The notes under the pieces are model-generated. The model did no database searches, was not told the origin of the DNA, and saw only the letters and a program-made list of their open reading frames with translations. Positions 63,357-64,000 of a stretch of DNA of 64,000 bases are shown in pieces. Numbering within the stretch: the first letter of the stretch is position 1; every line of letters starts with the position of its first letter. The position numbers were made by a program, and so were the translations under genes. Where the stretch lies: NCBI RefSeq assembly GCF_004135735.1, contig NZ_CP012670.1:3121501-3185500 (forward strand), written 5' to 3'. The stretch comes from Sorangium cellulosum. Its GTDB lineage: Bacteria; Myxococcota_A; Polyangia; Polyangiales; Polyangiaceae.

Positions 63357-64000
63357 TCATGCCATCTCCCCGCGGCGCAGGGGATCCTGCCCCGCCGCCG
63401 GTCCCTCCGCCTCCGCCGCGAGGATGCGCCGCACCACCGCCCGCTCCAAGAAAAGCGCCTTGAGCCGCGCGTCCCGGATGTACCCCGCCACCTCCCGCAC
63501 GTGCATCGCCGCCCGGTGGTAAGCGTCCCCGGCGCTCGCCGGCGCGCCGTTCCGCAGCGCCTCGCAGCAGAGATCGCGCACCTCGATGCCGTACTCGGAG
63601 CTGCCCGCCTCGACCGCCCCGAGCGCCGTCCGCGCGAGCAGCACCCCCGAGTGCACCTCGCCCGCGTCCACCCGCGACGCCGCCTCGATCGCCGTCGCGT
63701 GGGCGTGGTAGCTCATCAGCCCCTGCGACTCGGCGAGCTGCCGCGCCTCGGACGCGTTCGCGATCGCCCCCTGCACGTCGCCGCGCGCCCGCGCGAGCAG
63801 CGCGCGCACGTTGCGCTCGTGGATCATGTCGTAGACGCTCCCCGTCACCGCGATGAGCGCCCCCGCGTCGGCGCAGAGCGCCTGCGCGGCGTCCACGTCG
63901 CCCGCCTCGAGGAGGATCCCCGCCGAGCAGAGGAGCGTGTCGGCCCGCGCGTCCTGGTCGTCATAACGTTCGTGCGCCTCGCGCGCCCGCTTCATATACG
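63357..64000 (-). CDS. C-terminal end of a TPR/helical-repeat regulatory protein, truncated by window edge
   Basis: The frame is open to the last base of the window, so only the C-terminal ~214 residues are seen. They are Ala/Leu/Glu-rich helical repeats of TPR type (TLLCSAGILLEAGDVDAAQ, ALLARARGDVQGAIANASEA, LLARTALGAVEAGSSE). Such C-termini are common in the large kinase-ATPase-TPR fusions in this window, so it may be one of them; nothing catalytic is visible here. It lies 19 bases upstream of the patatin gene. Confidence 0.65.
   Translation of the reverse strand, partial: YMKRAREAHERYDDQDARADTLLCSAGILLEAGDVDAAQALCADAGALIAVTGSVYDMIHERNVRALLARARGDVQGAIANASEARQLAESQGLMSYHAHATAIEAASRVDAGEVHSGVLLARTALGAVEAGSSEYGIEVRDLCCEALRNGAPASAGDAYHRAAMHVREVAGYIRDARLKALFLERAVVRRILAAEAEGPAAGQDPLRRGEMA

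Overview
The window has very high GC (well above 70% by eye, with strong G/C at third codon positions). It carries giant Ser/Thr-kinase fusion regulators, a sigma54 activator, several RsbR-like STAS proteins and many lipoproteins with Gly/Ser-rich linkers. This points to a myxobacterium of the Polyangiales (Sorangium/Polyangium-like). That placement is inference from gene content; no rRNA is present.

Layout. 1-6.5 kb: a translationally coupled chemosensory operon (MCP, HEAT-repeat protein, CheR, CheB). 6.6-9.0 kb: a decayed Ku gene, an isochorismatase-like hydrolase, a glycine-zipper stress-type protein and a BON lipoprotein. 9.3-14.5 kb: one ~1730-aa kinase/ATPase/TPR/GAF/sigma54-activator fusion. 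14.6-22.5 kb: secreted or lipid-anchored proteins (including a four-Kazal inhibitor), a broken hybrid-cluster protein gene, a TetR regulator with a palindromic operator, a GNAT, an SH3b protein and a LEA-type lipoprotein. 22.5-31.8 kb: a ~2000-aa kinase/ATPase/GAF/PAS/histidine-kinase hybrid, and a lipoprotein built from phosphoenolpyruvate-synthase domains in a non-standard order. 32-36 kb: small membrane proteins (SPW-like, FNT channel, CPBP protease) and a PAS-STAS sensor. 36.2-40.2 kb: the Pnkp/Hen1 RNA-repair operon, with a one-base frameshift in pnkp. 40.6-46.7 kb: a CBM2-like lipoprotein, a GAF/periplasmic-binding-protein/GAF/STAS sensor, a barrel-like exported protein and a multicopper oxidase. 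46.8-52.1 kb: an ECF sigma/FecR-like pair and a PilZ-TM-AMIN-like protein. 52.8-56.5 kb: three exported proteins, the last a dihaem c-type peroxidase-like lipoprotein. 56.6-64 kb: another PAS-STAS protein, an SRPBCC-kynureninase fusion, an ISAs1-family insertion sequence, a truncated lipoprotein, a patatin phospholipase and the end of a TPR-type protein.

How it fits together. Most of the region is sensing and signalling (two giant kinases, three STAS sensors, Che genes, ECF/FecR, PilZ) plus cell-envelope proteins. True metabolic genes are few. Several genes are broken (Ku, Hcp, an alpha/beta-hydrolase, a possible GxxExxY protein, Pnkp). Five intact genes carry in-frame tandem duplications of 21, 36, 57 or 129 bp. 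Two MITE-like inverted-repeat families, a 123-bp nested palindrome and one IS mark the region as evolutionarily active.

Many genes here have no named homologue I can state with certainty. Most start sites were chosen from Shine-Dalgarno sites, signal peptides and overlaps; where these are weak the entry says so.
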